64,000 nucleotides of DNA, from positions 186,001 through 250,000 of the forward strand of contig NZ_JAGIXS010000001.1 in the NCBI RefSeq assembly GCF_030014915.1, in the 5' to 3' direction. Shown here one piece after another: positions 18,809-27,600 of the stretch. Source of the stretch: Pelomonas sp. V22. Lineage in GTDB: Bacteria > Pseudomonadota > Gammaproteobacteria > Burkholderiales > Burkholderiaceae_C. The notes under the pieces were generated by a model. It was not told where the DNA came from. It worked only from the letters and a program-made list of their open reading frames with translations, and ran no database searches. The stretch's first letter is position 1. Each line of letters begins with the position of its first letter. The position numbers and the translations under genes were made by a program.

Positions 18809-19719
18809 TCCTGGTCACTGGTGCCACCGGCTTCCTGGGCAAGCGCGTCTGCCGACTGCTGACCACGCAGGGCCGCGATTTCATGCGGACCTCGCAGTCC
18901 ATGGGCCTCGACCTGCGCGACGCCGCCGCCACGCTGGCCTTCTTCGAAGAGCACCGCCCCAGCGCGGTGATCAACTGCGCCGCCTACGTGGGCGGCATCC
19001 AGTTCGGCAGCAAGCATCCGGCCGAGCTGTTCCACAACAACTTGCTGATGACGCTGAGCCTGCTGGCCGCCGCCCAGGCGACAGGCGTCACCCGCATCGT
19101 CAACCCGATCAGCAACTGCGCCTACCCGGCCGCCGCCACGCTCTTCAAGGAAGAGGAGTTCTGGGATGGTCCGCTGCACGACTCGGTGATGGTCTACGGC
19201 TTCGTGCGCAAGGCCTCCTGGGTTGGGTCCTGGGCCTACCAGCAGCAGTACGGGCTGGACGTGGTCAACCTGATCCTCTCCAACATGTACGGCCCGGACG
19301 ACCACTTCGAGGAAGAACGCTCGCATGCCATGGGCGCGCTGATCATGAAGATCGCTGATGCCAAGCGCAAACAGACGCCGCAAGTCGTCGTCTGGGGCAG
19401 CGGCAAACCGGTGCGCGAGTGGCTGCATGTGGACGATGGCGCCGAGGCCCTGGTTCGCGGCCTGGCGGCGCCGGCCACCAACCAGCCGGTGAATGTCGGC
19501 GTGGGCCAGGGCATCTCCATCATCGAGATGGCCGAGCTGATCAAGCGCGTGGTCGGCTATCAAGGCGAGCTGGTGCTGGACACCAGCAAGCAAGATGGCG
19601 CGCCCTACAAGACGGTGGACGGCACCAAGGGCGCCGCCCTGCTCGGCTGGTCGCCCTCGCGCGATTTTGAGCAAGGCGTGCGCGACACTGTGGCCTGGTA
19701 CATGGAACACGGAAGCTGA
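18805..19719 (+). CDS. GDP-L-fucose synthase-like NAD(P)-dependent epimerase/reductase
   Basis: 304 residues from a GTG start. [14 protein letters not shown] is the Rossmann dinucleotide-binding motif, [13 protein letters not shown] and NPISNCAYP match the AxVGG and SSCxYP signatures of GDP-fucose synthase (Fcl/WcaG), and YGFVRKAS carries the catalytic Tyr-x3-Lys. The C-terminal half has [15 protein letters not shown] and [13 protein letters not shown], also usual in this group. Expected reaction: 3,5-epimerisation and 4-reduction of GDP-4-keto-6-deoxymannose to GDP-L-fucose. The direct coupling to gmd and the GT10 fucosyltransferase at 30347-31228 support fucose. A GDP-6-deoxy-talose or rhamnose reductase is the alternative, because the protein is somewhat shorter than the usual Fcl. 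Confidence 0.75.
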   Translation: MILVTGATGFLGKRVCRLLTTQGRDFMRTSQSMGLDLRDAAATLAFFEEHRPSAVINCAAYVGGIQFGSKHPAELFHNNLLMTLSLLAAAQATGVTRIVNPISNCAYPAAATLFKEEEFWDGPLHDSVMVYGFVRKASWVGSWAYQQQYGLDVVNLILSNMYGPDDHFEEERSHAMGALIMKIADAKRKQTPQVVVWGSGKPVREWLHVDDGAEALVRGLAAPATNQPVNVGVGQGISIIEMAELIKRVVGYQGELVLDTSKQDGAPYKTVDGTKGAALLGWSPSRDFEQGVRDTVAWYMEHGS

Positions 19720-19724
19720 AGACG

Positions 19725-20141
19725 ATGGCTGTGCAAGAAATCAAGGAAGGCGAGCTGGTCCTCGCCCGCCACATCCCCGCTGGGGACGCCTGGGGCGGCG
19801 GCCTCAAGTTCTTCTCGCCCGACGGCGACTACCAGCAGGTCGGCACCTGGGGCTACGACCAGGGCAAGCAGTTGCTGGCTCACAGCCACAACGAGGTGAC
19901 GCGCGCCGTGCTGTGGACCCAGGAAGTGCTCTACATCCGCCAGGGCCGCGTGAAGGCCGAGGTCTTCGACACGAACGACCAGAAGGTGGCCGAACTGGAA
20001 GCCGGCGCCGGCGACATCCTTGTGCTGCTGCGCGGTGGCCATGGCTACGAGATCCTCGAGGATGGCACCCAGGTGCTCGAGATCAAGAATGGCCCCTACG
20101 TCGGCGCGGACGCCGATCGCCGCCGGCTCCAGCAAGCCTGA
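19725..20141 (+). CDS. Cupin-fold protein of unknown function
   Basis: 138 residues. The central part follows the cupin pattern: SHNEVTRAVLWTQEVLYIRQGRVKAEVFD, with a His-Asn-x-Val-x-Arg start, a turn, then GDILVLLRGGHGYEILEDG with a second His, which together could hold a metal. It follows the fucose synthase-like gene by 5 bases and precedes a methyltransferase by 2 bases, so it is part of the gmd operon. Small cupins in such operons may act as sugar epimerases or isomerases. Sequence alone does not show which, and the catalytic pattern of WxcM/FdtA enzymes is not present. Confidence 0.65.
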   Translation: MAVQEIKEGELVLARHIPAGDAWGGGLKFFSPDGDYQQVGTWGYDQGKQLLAHSHNEVTRAVLWTQEVLYIRQGRVKAEVFDTNDQKVAELEAGAGDILVLLRGGHGYEILEDGTQVLEIKNGPYVGADADRRRLQQA

Positions 20142-20143
20142 GC

Positions 20144-20695
20144 ATGCGTCTGCATTTGGGATGCGGCCCGCGAGTGATCCCGGGCTTCGTCCACGTGGAT
20201 CTCGCCGACCATCCGCACATCGATCACAAGGCGGCCATCAGCCCCTTGCCCTTCCTGGCCGACGACGCGGCCGAGATGATCTATTGCAGCCACGCCTTCG
20301 AGTACCTCGACGCCCTCGAAGCCAAGCAGGCGCTGGTCGAATGGCGCCGTGTGCTCAAGCCCGGCGGCCTCCTGAGGCTGGCCGTGCCTGACATCGCCGC
20401 CCTGGTCAAGGTCTACCAGCAGACGGGAGAGCTTTCGCGCATCCTCGGCCCTCTGTATGGCCGGCTGGAAATCAGTACTGAGGCCGGCCCCGCCACGCTG
20501 TTCCACAAGACCGCCTACGACGAAGCCACGCTCGGCCGGCTGATGCATGAGGCCGGCTTCGTCAGCATCCGCCACTGGGATTGGCGCCAGACCGAGCATG
20601 CGCAGATAGACGACTACTCCCAGGCCTATTTTCCGCACATGGACAAGGCCCATGGCCTGCTACTCTCGCTCAATCTCCAAGCCAGAAAAGCCTGA
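20144..20695 (+). CDS. Class I SAM-dependent methyltransferase
   Basis: 183 residues from the ATG at 20144, two bases after the cupin stop. It begins RLHLGCGPRVIPGFVHVDL, a shortened SAM-binding motif I found in small methyltransferases of polysaccharide loci. EMIYCSHAFEYLDALEA and WRRVLKPGGLLRLAVPDI are the motif II/III regions seen in Methyltransf_11 proteins. A TLFHKTAYDEATLGRLMHEAGF segment near the C-terminus is also usual for this group. It probably methylates a sugar or a glycan end in the cytoplasm. Substrate unknown. It sits in the gmd operon between the cupin and the aminotransferase. Confidence 0.8.
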   Translation: MRLHLGCGPRVIPGFVHVDLADHPHIDHKAAISPLPFLADDAAEMIYCSHAFEYLDALEAKQALVEWRRVLKPGGLLRLAVPDIAALVKVYQQTGELSRILGPLYGRLEISTEAGPATLFHKTAYDEATLGRLMHEAGFVSIRHWDWRQTEHAQIDDYSQAYFPHMDKAHGLLLSLNLQARKA

Positions 20696-20701
20696 ACCGC
20701 C

Positions 20702-21802
20702 ATGTCCGCTCCCGAATTCATCCCGCAAATGCGCCCGCTGTTCGGCGAGGAAGAAAAGGCCGAGCTGGCCGACTATCTGACCGAAGACGGCTTCTTCACC
20801 GAGTTCAAGCGCACCGAGCTGTTCGAGCAGCAGATCGCCCACTACACGGGCGCGCGCCACTGCATCGTGGTCAACAACGGCACGGTGTCCCTCACGCTGG
20901 CCGCCATCGCGCTGGACGTGGGGCCCGGTGACGAGGTCATCGTCCCGAACTACACGATGATCGCCTCGCCCAACTCGGTGAAGATGCTGGGCGCCACGCC
21001 GGTCTTCGTCGACGTGGAGCCCGAGACCCTGGTGATGGACCTCGAGAAGGCCCGCGCCGCTATCACGCCCAAGACCAAGGCCCTGATGCTGGTCTCGGCC
21101 AATGGCCGCGCACCCAAGGCCGGCATAGGCGCGTTCCAGCAGCTCTGTGCCGAACGTGGCATCGCGCTGATAGAGGACTCGGCCCAATCGCTGGGCTCGT
21201 TCTACGCGCCCGACCTGCATGTGGGCCGCGCTGGCGCCATCGGCAGCTTCTCGTTCTCGGCCCCCAAGATCATCTCCACCGGCCAGGGCGGCGCCCTGAT
21301 CACCGATGACGACATACTCGCCGAAAAGCTGCGCCGCCTGAAGGACTTCGGACGACGCGCCGGCGGCACCGACGTGCACGACTCGGTGGGCTACAACTTC
21401 AAGTTCACCGAGCTGCAGGCCTGCGTGGGCATTGCGCAGATGAAGAAGCTGCCGGAGCGCGTGGTGCGCAAGAAAGTGATCTGGCAGCGCTATGCCGAGG
21501 GCCTGGCCGGCATCCCCGAGCTCAAGCTGTTCGGCCATGACCTCAAGCTCTGCACGCCCTGGTTCATCGACTGCCTGGCCGAGCGGCGCGATGAGCTGGC
21601 CGCCCACCTGAAGCTTGCGGGCATCGGCACGCGCACCATGTATCCGCCGATCAACCAGCAGAAGGCCTATGCCCTGCCCGGCAGCCATCCGGTCTCGGAA
21701 CTGGTGGGCCGCGATGGCCTCTGGCTGCCCAGCATGATCCAGCTGACGGACGCGCAAGTCGCGCGCATCTGCAGCGAGATCCGCCGCTTCTACGGCCGCT
21801 GA
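20702..21802 (+). CDS. DegT/DnrJ-family aminotransferase, GDP-perosamine synthase-like
   Basis: 366 residues. PLP-fold features: CIVVNNGTVSLTLAAIAL, DEVIVPNYTMIASPNSV, LIEDSAQSLGSFY and SFSFSAPKIISTGQGGAL, where the Lys forms the internal aldimine. Having Lys here argues against the His-bearing ColD-type 3-dehydratases. VGYNFKFTELQACVGIAQM is the usual substrate-loop region. The NNGT...IVPxxTxIASxNSV and KIIxTGxGG segments resemble GDP-perosamine synthase (Per/RfbE), which transaminates C4 of GDP-4-keto-6-deoxymannose, the product of gmd in the same operon. Other 4-aminotransferases of 6-deoxy sugars remain possible. It is the last gene of the gmd operon and converges with the glycosyltransferase gene at 21820. 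Confidence 0.75.
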   Translation: MSAPEFIPQMRPLFGEEEKAELADYLTEDGFFTEFKRTELFEQQIAHYTGARHCIVVNNGTVSLTLAAIALDVGPGDEVIVPNYTMIASPNSVKMLGATPVFVDVEPETLVMDLEKARAAITPKTKALMLVSANGRAPKAGIGAFQQLCAERGIALIEDSAQSLGSFYAPDLHVGRAGAIGSFSFSAPKIISTGQGGALITDDDILAEKLRRLKDFGRRAGGTDVHDSVGYNFKFTELQACVGIAQMKKLPERVVRKKVIWQRYAEGLAGIPELKLFGHDLKLCTPWFIDCLAERRDELAAHLKLAGIGTRTMYPPINQQKAYALPGSHPVSELVGRDGLWLPSMIQLTDAQVARICSEIRRFYGR

Positions 21803-21819
21803 TTCAAGCCCGGCTGTGC

Positions 21820-22539
21820 TCAGGCTGCAGCCGCCATCCACGGGAAGCCCTGCGGATAGCGCGCCCGCATCGCCGCGTTCTCGCGCTGCAAGAGCTCCAG
21901 CACGCGCGGCTGCAGTTCGGGCCGGGTGCGGTAGTTGACCGTGTACTGACCCGAGCAGCCGAAGTTCGTGAAGGCTGCTGCCAGCTGCGTGTAGAACACC
22001 CGGTCCTGCCCCCAGCCACCATGGAAATGGCTGGCGATGCGGTGGGCCGTGTCCACCTTCAGGCAATAGCAGTTGGTGTCGACCAGCTTCAGCGGGCCGG
22101 TGGCGCCCCAGGGCCCGACACTCTGCGATTCATCGTCGATCAGGTACTGGCCTTCCTCGCTGACCACGCGGCGCAGCGCAAAAGCCCATTGCCAGCCATG
22201 GCGTTCGATGGCGGCCACCAGGGCGGCGATGTGGTCGGGCTCGAACCAGTTGTCCTGGTCGAGGAAGCTGATGTAGTCGGTGTTGACCAGGTGCGACCAG
22301 GCCGCATAGACGCGGTGGCCGTAGAAGCCGTTGCGGCCCACGTTGTTGGGCAGCGTGGTGACATGAATGCCCGTGAGGTCCATGCCGGCCGTCGAGGCCT
22401 GAAAAGCCGCCACGAACTCGGGGCCGTCGATCACCACGTGCAGCTGGATGTCCGGATGGGTCTGCGCTCGCACCGATTCAATGGCCTGGCGCACCAGCGG
22501 CGCGCCGGTAGTGGGGATGACGATGGCAACGCTCGGCAT
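21820..22539 (-). CDS. Family 2 glycosyltransferase
   Basis: 239 residues from the ATG at 22539 (MPSVAIVIPTTGAP). GT2 signs are the VAIVIPTT strand with following QAIESVRAQTH, HVVIDGP, YISFLDQDNWFEPDHI near residue 95 (DxD-like DQD with a Trp-Phe acceptor region) and a C-terminal NYRTRPEL segment. No membrane helix. It faces away from the second glycosyltransferase at 22693 across a 153-base divergent spacer and converges with the aminotransferase gene (17 bases between the stops). Donor sugar unknown; the GDP-6-deoxyhexoses made by the neighbouring operon are candidates. Confidence 0.8.
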   Translation of the reverse strand: MPSVAIVIPTTGAPLVRQAIESVRAQTHPDIQLHVVIDGPEFVAAFQASTAGMDLTGIHVTTLPNNVGRNGFYGHRVYAAWSHLVNTDYISFLDQDNWFEPDHIAALVAAIERHGWQWAFALRRVVSEEGQYLIDDESQSVGPWGATGPLKLVDTNCYCLKVDTAHRIASHFHGGWGQDRVFYTQLAAAFTNFGCSGQYTVNYRTRPELQPRVLELLQRENAAMRARYPQGFPWMAAAA

Positions 22540-22692
22540 GGCTGGCTTCTCGGTCTCTTGGGTTTGCCGATGATACGAAGGCCAGCGGCCGGACGATCCG
22601 GGCATCTGCGGGCAGCCGGTGGCCCAGTTCTGCGGGCCAAACCCGTACAAATCGGGGCATCGGCCTGCAGGCGGCGGCGCTAGCATCGCCGC

Positions 22693-23490
22693 ATGGTCAC
22701 GCCCCCCTTCTTCTCCGTCCTGATGCCCACCCACCTGCGGCCGGCGCTCTTGCGCCGCTCGCTGGGCTCGCTGCTGGCACAAAGCTGCCAGGACTTCGAG
22801 ATCATCGTCGTGGCCGATGCCTGGGACCCCGAGAGCGCGGCCGTGGCGGCCGAACTGCTGCGGCCGCAGGACAGCTTCATCAAGCGACAGGGCAAGAATG
22901 GCCCGGCCACCAGCCGCAATGTGGCGATGGCCCAGGCACGCGGCGAATGGATCGTCTTCCTGGACGACGACGACAGCTTCGAGCCCCAGCACCTTGCCAC
23001 GCTGAAGGCGGCCATCGCGGCCTCCAGCTCAGCCGTGCTGTTCACCGACTGCGCCGTCGTCACCGAAGACCGCACGCAAGCCGGCATGCCGCCGCTGTCG
23101 CGCCAGCAGCTGGACTTCAGCCGCCAGGACGTGAGCCAGCTCTGGGTCAAGAACTTCATTCCCAACCACGCGTTGGCCTACCGCCGCTCGCTGCTGGAGG
23201 GCATCACGTTCGACGCCCACATGGCCTCGCTGGAAGACTGGGAGTTCCTGGTTGCCGTCTGCGCCCGCGCCCTGCCCCAGCATTTCGCCAGCACCGGCGT
23301 GGTGATGCACAAGGACTATGTGAACCCCGGCACCCGCCGTGGCACGCAGGAGACCTCGTCCAACAACGTGGTCATCCTCGACTTCCTCTACACCTACCGC
23401 CGCTGGCCGGCGCCGACGCCGGAGCTGAAGGCGCAGCGCCAGGCCCTGCTGGCCGGCGTGGGCCTGAGCCTGCCGATCGAGTGGTTCTAA
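22693..23490 (+). CDS. Family 2 glycosyltransferase
   Basis: 265 residues. FFSVLMPTHLRPALLRRSLGSLL is the GT2 opening. IIVVADAWD and GPATSRNVAMAQARGEWIVFLDDDDSFEP follow, with DDDD as the metal and nucleotide-binding motif. ASLEDWEFLVAVC near residue 185 contains the ED acid pair usually taken as the catalytic base region. Soluble and cytoplasmic by appearance. It is separated from the divergent glycosyltransferase by 153 bases and from the downstream ornithine-cyclodeaminase-like gene by three bases, so those two form an operon. Confidence 0.85.
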   Translation: MVTPPFFSVLMPTHLRPALLRRSLGSLLAQSCQDFEIIVVADAWDPESAAVAAELLRPQDSFIKRQGKNGPATSRNVAMAQARGEWIVFLDDDDSFEPQHLATLKAAIAASSSAVLFTDCAVVTEDRTQAGMPPLSRQQLDFSRQDVSQLWVKNFIPNHALAYRRSLLEGITFDAHMASLEDWEFLVAVCARALPQHFASTGVVMHKDYVNPGTRRGTQETSSNNVVILDFLYTYRRWPAPTPELKAQRQALLAGVGLSLPIEWF

Positions 23491-23493
23491 GCC

Positions 23494-24417
23494 ATGCGGC
23501 ATTTCGATGCCGAGGCCACTCGCGCGGCCCTGCCTTTTCCGGCGCTGATCGAGGCGCTGCGGCAGCTGTTCGTCGAGGGCTGCGAGGTGCCGCAGCGACA
23601 CCAGCATGCGGTCGGGCAAGACCTGACGCTCCTGATCATGCCGGCCTGGCAGAGCGGTGGCCTGCTGGGCATCAAGACGGTCAGCATTGCGCCTGGCAAT
23701 GCAGATCGCGGCCTGCCGGGGCTGTTCTCCAGCTACACCTTGTTCGATGCGCAGACCGGCCAGCCTCTGGCCATGCTGGACGGCAACGAGATCACCTCGC
23801 GCCGCACGGCGGCGGCCTCGGCGCTTGCGGCATCGCGCCTGGCGAGCCCCGCGGCGCGCAGGCTCCTGGTGGTGGGCAGCGGCCGCGTCGCAGCGCTCTT
23901 GCCCGAGGCCTATCGCGCAGCCTTGCCGGGGCTGGAAGAGATCCAGGTTTGGGCACGCCGACCGGAGGCGGCCGAGCAGATCGCCGAGCACTGGCGAGCG
24001 CTGGGCATCGAGGCGCAGGCCGTTTCCGATCTCGCCGCAGCCTGCCGTCAGGCCGACATCATCAGCTGCGCCACGCTGGCTCGCGAGCCTTTGATCCAGG
24101 CCGGGTGGCTCCGGCCTGGCAGCCACCTGGACCTGATTGGCGGCTTCACGCCGCAGATGCGCGAGGCCCATTCAAACTGCTTTGCCGACGCCGAACTCTG
24201 GGTCGATACCGATGAAGCCCTGTGCAAGAGCGGCGACCTGCTGCAGCCGCTGGCCGAGGGCCTGATCACGCCGGCCTCGGTGCGCGGCGACCTGGCGGCG
24301 CTCAGCCGGCTCGCCCCAGGGACGGCGCACAAGGCGGATCAGCGCACGGTGTTCAAGTCGGTGGGCACCGGGCTCGAGGATCTGGCCGCCGCGTGCCTGG
24401 CCTTCGCCCAGCCCTGA
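23494..24417 (+). CDS. Ornithine cyclodeaminase / mu-crystallin family protein
   Basis: 307 residues. Family features are GLLGIKTVSIAPGNADRGLPG, YTLFDAQTGQPLAMLDGNEIT with SRRTAAASALAA (the Lys/Arg ligand region of the family), VVGSGRVAALL (Rossmann NAD(P) loop), ADIISCATLAREPLI, and GSHLDLIGGFTPQMRE with a Thr-x-Ala-like ending. Members deaminate ornithine to proline, or act as ketimine, alanine or pyrroline-carboxylate reductases. The substrate cannot be read here. Its place right behind a glycosyltransferase in a glycan locus is unusual and could mean an amino-acid decoration of the glycan. Its TGA is directly followed by the stop of the convergent usher gene, with no bases between. Confidence 0.8.
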   Translation: MRHFDAEATRAALPFPALIEALRQLFVEGCEVPQRHQHAVGQDLTLLIMPAWQSGGLLGIKTVSIAPGNADRGLPGLFSSYTLFDAQTGQPLAMLDGNEITSRRTAAASALAASRLASPAARRLLVVGSGRVAALLPEAYRAALPGLEEIQVWARRPEAAEQIAEHWRALGIEAQAVSDLAAACRQADIISCATLAREPLIQAGWLRPGSHLDLIGGFTPQMREAHSNCFADAELWVDTDEALCKSGDLLQPLAEGLITPASVRGDLAALSRLAPGTAHKADQRTVFKSVGTGLEDLAAACLAFAQP

Positions 24418-27400
24418 TCAGCGCCCCACCAGGCGCAGCTCCAGGTCCAGGCCGTTGATGAAGTCGCCGCTGGCCGGCACGTCGACAGCACGCTCCACCA
24501 AGCCGCCAAGCCCCAGCTTGGCCGCTTGGTCGCGGTTGATGCGCAGCTTCAGCTTGCCGGGGCTGATCTGGTGGAACAGGTAGTAGCCATCGGCCGAACT
24601 GGTGGTGCTGGCCACGACCTGATCCTTGGCATCGACCAGTTCCAGCTGCGCATCGCCGATCACGCGGCGCTTGCCCTGCTCGACCAGGTAGACCGTGCCC
24701 TCGATCTCCGAGCTCGAGACCACCGGGAACTCCAGCAGCTCGACGCGGCCGGGCCTTGGCAGCACGCGCACACCGGGTGTTAGCGGCTTCCATTGCGGGT
24801 CTTCCAGCGTGGCTGGGTCGAGGGCGATGTCGGTGTAGCGGCCGGGTTGCAGACGGCCCAGGAAGGCCGTGCCATTCGCGTCGGTGAGCTTGGGATGGCG
24901 CCCGCCGCCGTTGAGGATGAAACCGGCGCCCTGCACCAGTTCTTCATCGGCATCGCGCCGGCCGTTCATGTTGCGGTCGACGAAAGCGCGTGCCGAGATC
25001 GCGCCGGTACCGGCCAGCGGCTGGCCGTCGAGCGTCCACTTGCCGCTGCGCGGATCGCGGCCGAGGGCCATGAACAGCTGCAGCCCCACGGCCAGCTCGC
25101 GCTGGCTGGAATAGCTGCCGCTGAGTGCCAGGCCGAACTCGCCAAAGTTCTTGCTGACGCCGGCCGAGACCAGGGTCAGGTTGGAATCCAGCGCATGCAG
25201 GAGGCCGCCGTTGATCTGGTAGCCGTCGCTCATGTTGCGGTCGGCGCTCAGCGCCAGCGCCTGCAGCTTGGAGGTGGGCTGCACGGTGTAGGCCAGCTGC
25301 GCGTTGAGGCCCACATTGGCCACGCGGCGGCTGACCTGCAGGCTGCCATCGGTGCCGGCGATGCCGGCACTGCGCTGCCAGCGCAGGTAGTTGGAGAAGG
25401 CCGTGCCGCTCAGGATGGTCGAGACGCGCCCGGCCAGCAGGTAGTCGTCCGGGCCTGCTGAGAGTCCGAGGCGCTGCGCATCCAGCGTCAGCGCCAGGGT
25501 CGGAAAACCGTCGGGCTTGACACTGCCGTTGAGCCTCAGCTGGTCGCGCTGGCGCAGGCTGCCGAAGCCGGGCAGGAACTGGTCGTTCTCGAACTGCCGC
25601 TGGGCCTGGGCATGCAGCAGGTCGACCGAGACCTTGCCCAGGCGCGTCTTCAAGCCCAACTCGGCCAGCGAGCCGCCACGCATGCGGGTCAGCTGGCCGC
25701 TGAGGATCATCGAGTTCAGGTAGCCCAGCAGGCCGATCTGGGCATAGTCGGTCGGCAGGCCGCCAATACCGCGGGGCCGACGCACCAGGCCGGCATTGGC
25801 GGTCAGCGATTTGCTCAGGCCGACGTCGACCTGGGCGATGCTGCGCACATCGCCGTTGTCGGCGTAGTGCTGGGTCATTGCATAGAAGAACTCGCCCGGC
25901 TTGATGCTGGCCTGGTCAAGCAGGAAGCTCTGGCGCTCCACGCGCAGCTGGCCGAGCGGGCCATGGAAGACCAGGCGGAACTCGTTCGGGCCGAAGGACA
26001 GCGGCAGGTCGTCGAAGGCGTACTGGCCATCGGCGCGCGAGGTCTGGTAGGCCAGCAGCGCGTCGTTGTAGTAGAGCGTGACGTCCCAGCCGGGCGGCAG
26101 GTCGCCGCGCAGGCTGTGGCGGTCGAAGCTCGTCGGCTGGTCCAGCGAGCGGTTGCTGACCGTCATGCCGCTGCCCTTGGAGGCGCCCTGCATGATGTTG
26201 CGGATGCTTGGCAGCACGATGTTGCCGGCCACGAAGGAACGCGCCTGCAGCGGCCCGAGCAGGCGCGCCTCGGGGTCGTGCCTGGCCAGCGTCATGCGCA
26301 GCTCGGGCTTGTTCACGTCGCTGGTCTTCAGCAGGTAGGCCGAGCCCTCCATGCCCAGCAGGTCGCTGGTGAGGTAGGCCGTGTAGGCACTGCGGCTCTG
26401 ACTGCCGGCCGGGTTGCGGCGCACGTCCACTCCGAGCGACTGGTCAATGAAGGGCACGCCGGCCAGTGCCGGTGCTGAGTTCTGCAAGGGGTAGTTGGGC
26501 CGCTCCGTTGTCTGGATGCCAGCCAGCCTGGCGGCCTGGCGCTCGCGCTCCAGGCGTTCCTGCAAGGGCAGCTTCTCGCGCGGCTTGATGTGCAGCTGCA
26601 GGGTCTGCAAATCCATGCGCAGGTCCAGCGGCAGCCAGCGCGAGAGCAGCTGCGTCGAGACATAGATGTCCTCGCCGATGACGACCGCCATGCGCGGTTC
26701 GAACACCTGCTCGCGCCCGGCCACGCTGACCAGCGACTCCGCCAGATTCAGCGCGAACGGACGGTCCTCGCGCAGCACGATGCCAGTGGCATTGCCCTGC
26801 TCAGGCTGCACCTTGATGGCCATCGTCAGCAACCGCGACAGCTCGCCCAACGGCAGCAGCACCTGGCGCTCGTCCTGGTAGGCGCTGAAGCTGTCGGACA
26901 GCAGCTGACCATCCAGCAACACCTCCAGCACCAGCAGGCTGGACTCCATCTCGCTGGCTTTGCGCAGGGCGCGAGGCGCTGGGGCGGCGGCAGCAGTCAC
27001 GGCAGGCGCAGGCGGCCGGGGCGGCGCTTCTCGCTCAAGCCGGGTCTGCACGGCCAGGCGCTGGCGGGCCTGCAGGCGCAGCTCGGCGGTCGGCAGGTTC
27101 ACCGCCAGCTCGACCGGCAGCCAGCGCGACAGCAGCTGGGTCGAGACATAGATGTCATTGCCCACCACCTGCGCCATGCGCGGCTCGAAGCTCTGCTGGC
27201 GGCCGCCAATCGTCACGCGCGACTCCGCCAGGTTCAGCCAGAAAGTCTGGTCGGGCTGCAGCACGAAGCCACCGGCCACGCCCTGCTCCGGCCGCACCGT
27301 GATGCCGAGCACCAGCAGGCGCGACAGCTCTCCGAGCGGCAGCAGCACCTGGTAGCCGTTCTGGATGGCGTCGATGCGCGGGCTCAGCAGCAGGCCGTCG

Positions 27401-27570
27401 AGGCGCGCCGTCAGCGGCTTGAGCTGGACCGGGGGCGCTGCAGGCGCTTTCTCGATGCGGCGCGGGCTGCTGCGCGCCGGCTTGGCCTCGGCATCGATGG
27501 ACGGCGGCAGAGCCAGCGCCGCCAGCGCAAGCAGGAGCAGACGGTGGCTTGGGGCGGGCGGGCGGCTCAT
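24418..27570 (-). CDS. Outer-membrane usher-like protein with duplicated N-terminal domain
   Basis: 1050 residues with a signal peptide ending near LPPSIDAEA. Two similar domains follow, residues about 47-175 and 215-345, both with QVLLPLGELSRLL, NLAES, FEPRMA and DIYVSTQLLSRWLP. Then comes a beta-rich barrel-like part (about 400-850) with usher-style segments such as DLPPGWDVTLYYNDALL, YAFDDLPLSFGPNEFRLVF and alternating polar/hydrophobic strands. The C-terminus has an EF-hand-like FVDRNMNGRRDADEEL and two carboxypeptidase-regulatory/SdrD-like beta domains (about 860-940 and 965-1035). Neighbouring chaperone and DUF4402 pilins show that it exports and assembles a pilus or spore-coat-like fibre through the outer membrane. 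It resembles the alternate (non-FimD) usher group. The domain doubling is unusual. Confidence 0.75.
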   Translation of the reverse strand: MSRPPAPSHRLLLLALAALALPPSIDAEAKPARSSPRRIEKAPAAPPVQLKPLTARLDGLLLSPRIDAIQNGYQVLLPLGELSRLLVLGITVRPEQGVAGGFVLQPDQTFWLNLAESRVTIGGRQQSFEPRMAQVVGNDIYVSTQLLSRWLPVELAVNLPTAELRLQARQRLAVQTRLEREAPPRPPAPAVTAAAAPAPRALRKASEMESSLLVLEVLLDGQLLSDSFSAYQDERQVLLPLGELSRLLTMAIKVQPEQGNATGIVLREDRPFALNLAESLVSVAGREQVFEPRMAVVIGEDIYVSTQLLSRWLPLDLRMDLQTLQLHIKPREKLPLQERLERERQAARLAGIQTTERPNYPLQNSAPALAGVPFIDQSLGVDVRRNPAGSQSRSAYTAYLTSDLLGMEGSAYLLKTSDVNKPELRMTLARHDPEARLLGPLQARSFVAGNIVLPSIRNIMQGASKGSGMTVSNRSLDQPTSFDRHSLRGDLPPGWDVTLYYNDALLAYQTSRADGQYAFDDLPLSFGPNEFRLVFHGPLGQLRVERQSFLLDQASIKPGEFFYAMTQHYADNGDVRSIAQVDVGLSKSLTANAGLVRRPRGIGGLPTDYAQIGLLGYLNSMILSGQLTRMRGGSLAELGLKTRLGKVSVDLLHAQAQRQFENDQFLPGFGSLRQRDQLRLNGSVKPDGFPTLALTLDAQRLGLSAGPDDYLLAGRVSTILSGTAFSNYLRWQRSAGIAGTDGSLQVSRRVANVGLNAQLAYTVQPTSKLQALALSADRNMSDGYQINGGLLHALDSNLTLVSAGVSKNFGEFGLALSGSYSSQRELAVGLQLFMALGRDPRSGKWTLDGQPLAGTGAISARAFVDRNMNGRRDADEELVQGAGFILNGGGRHPKLTDANGTAFLGRLQPGRYTDIALDPATLEDPQWKPLTPGVRVLPRPGRVELLEFPVVSSSEIEGTVYLVEQGKRRVIGDAQLELVDAKDQVVASTTSSADGYYLFHQISPGKLKLRINRDQAAKLGLGGLVERAVDVPASGDFINGLDLELRLVGR

Positions 27571-27600
27571 CGTGGATGCTGCCGAAGCCTGCCCCGTGGC

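Noticed and set aside
20702-21802. Aminotransferase as a ColD-like sugar 3-dehydratase (colitose pathway)
   Set aside because: ColD has His in place of the PLP-binding Lys; here the Lys in APKIISTG is present.
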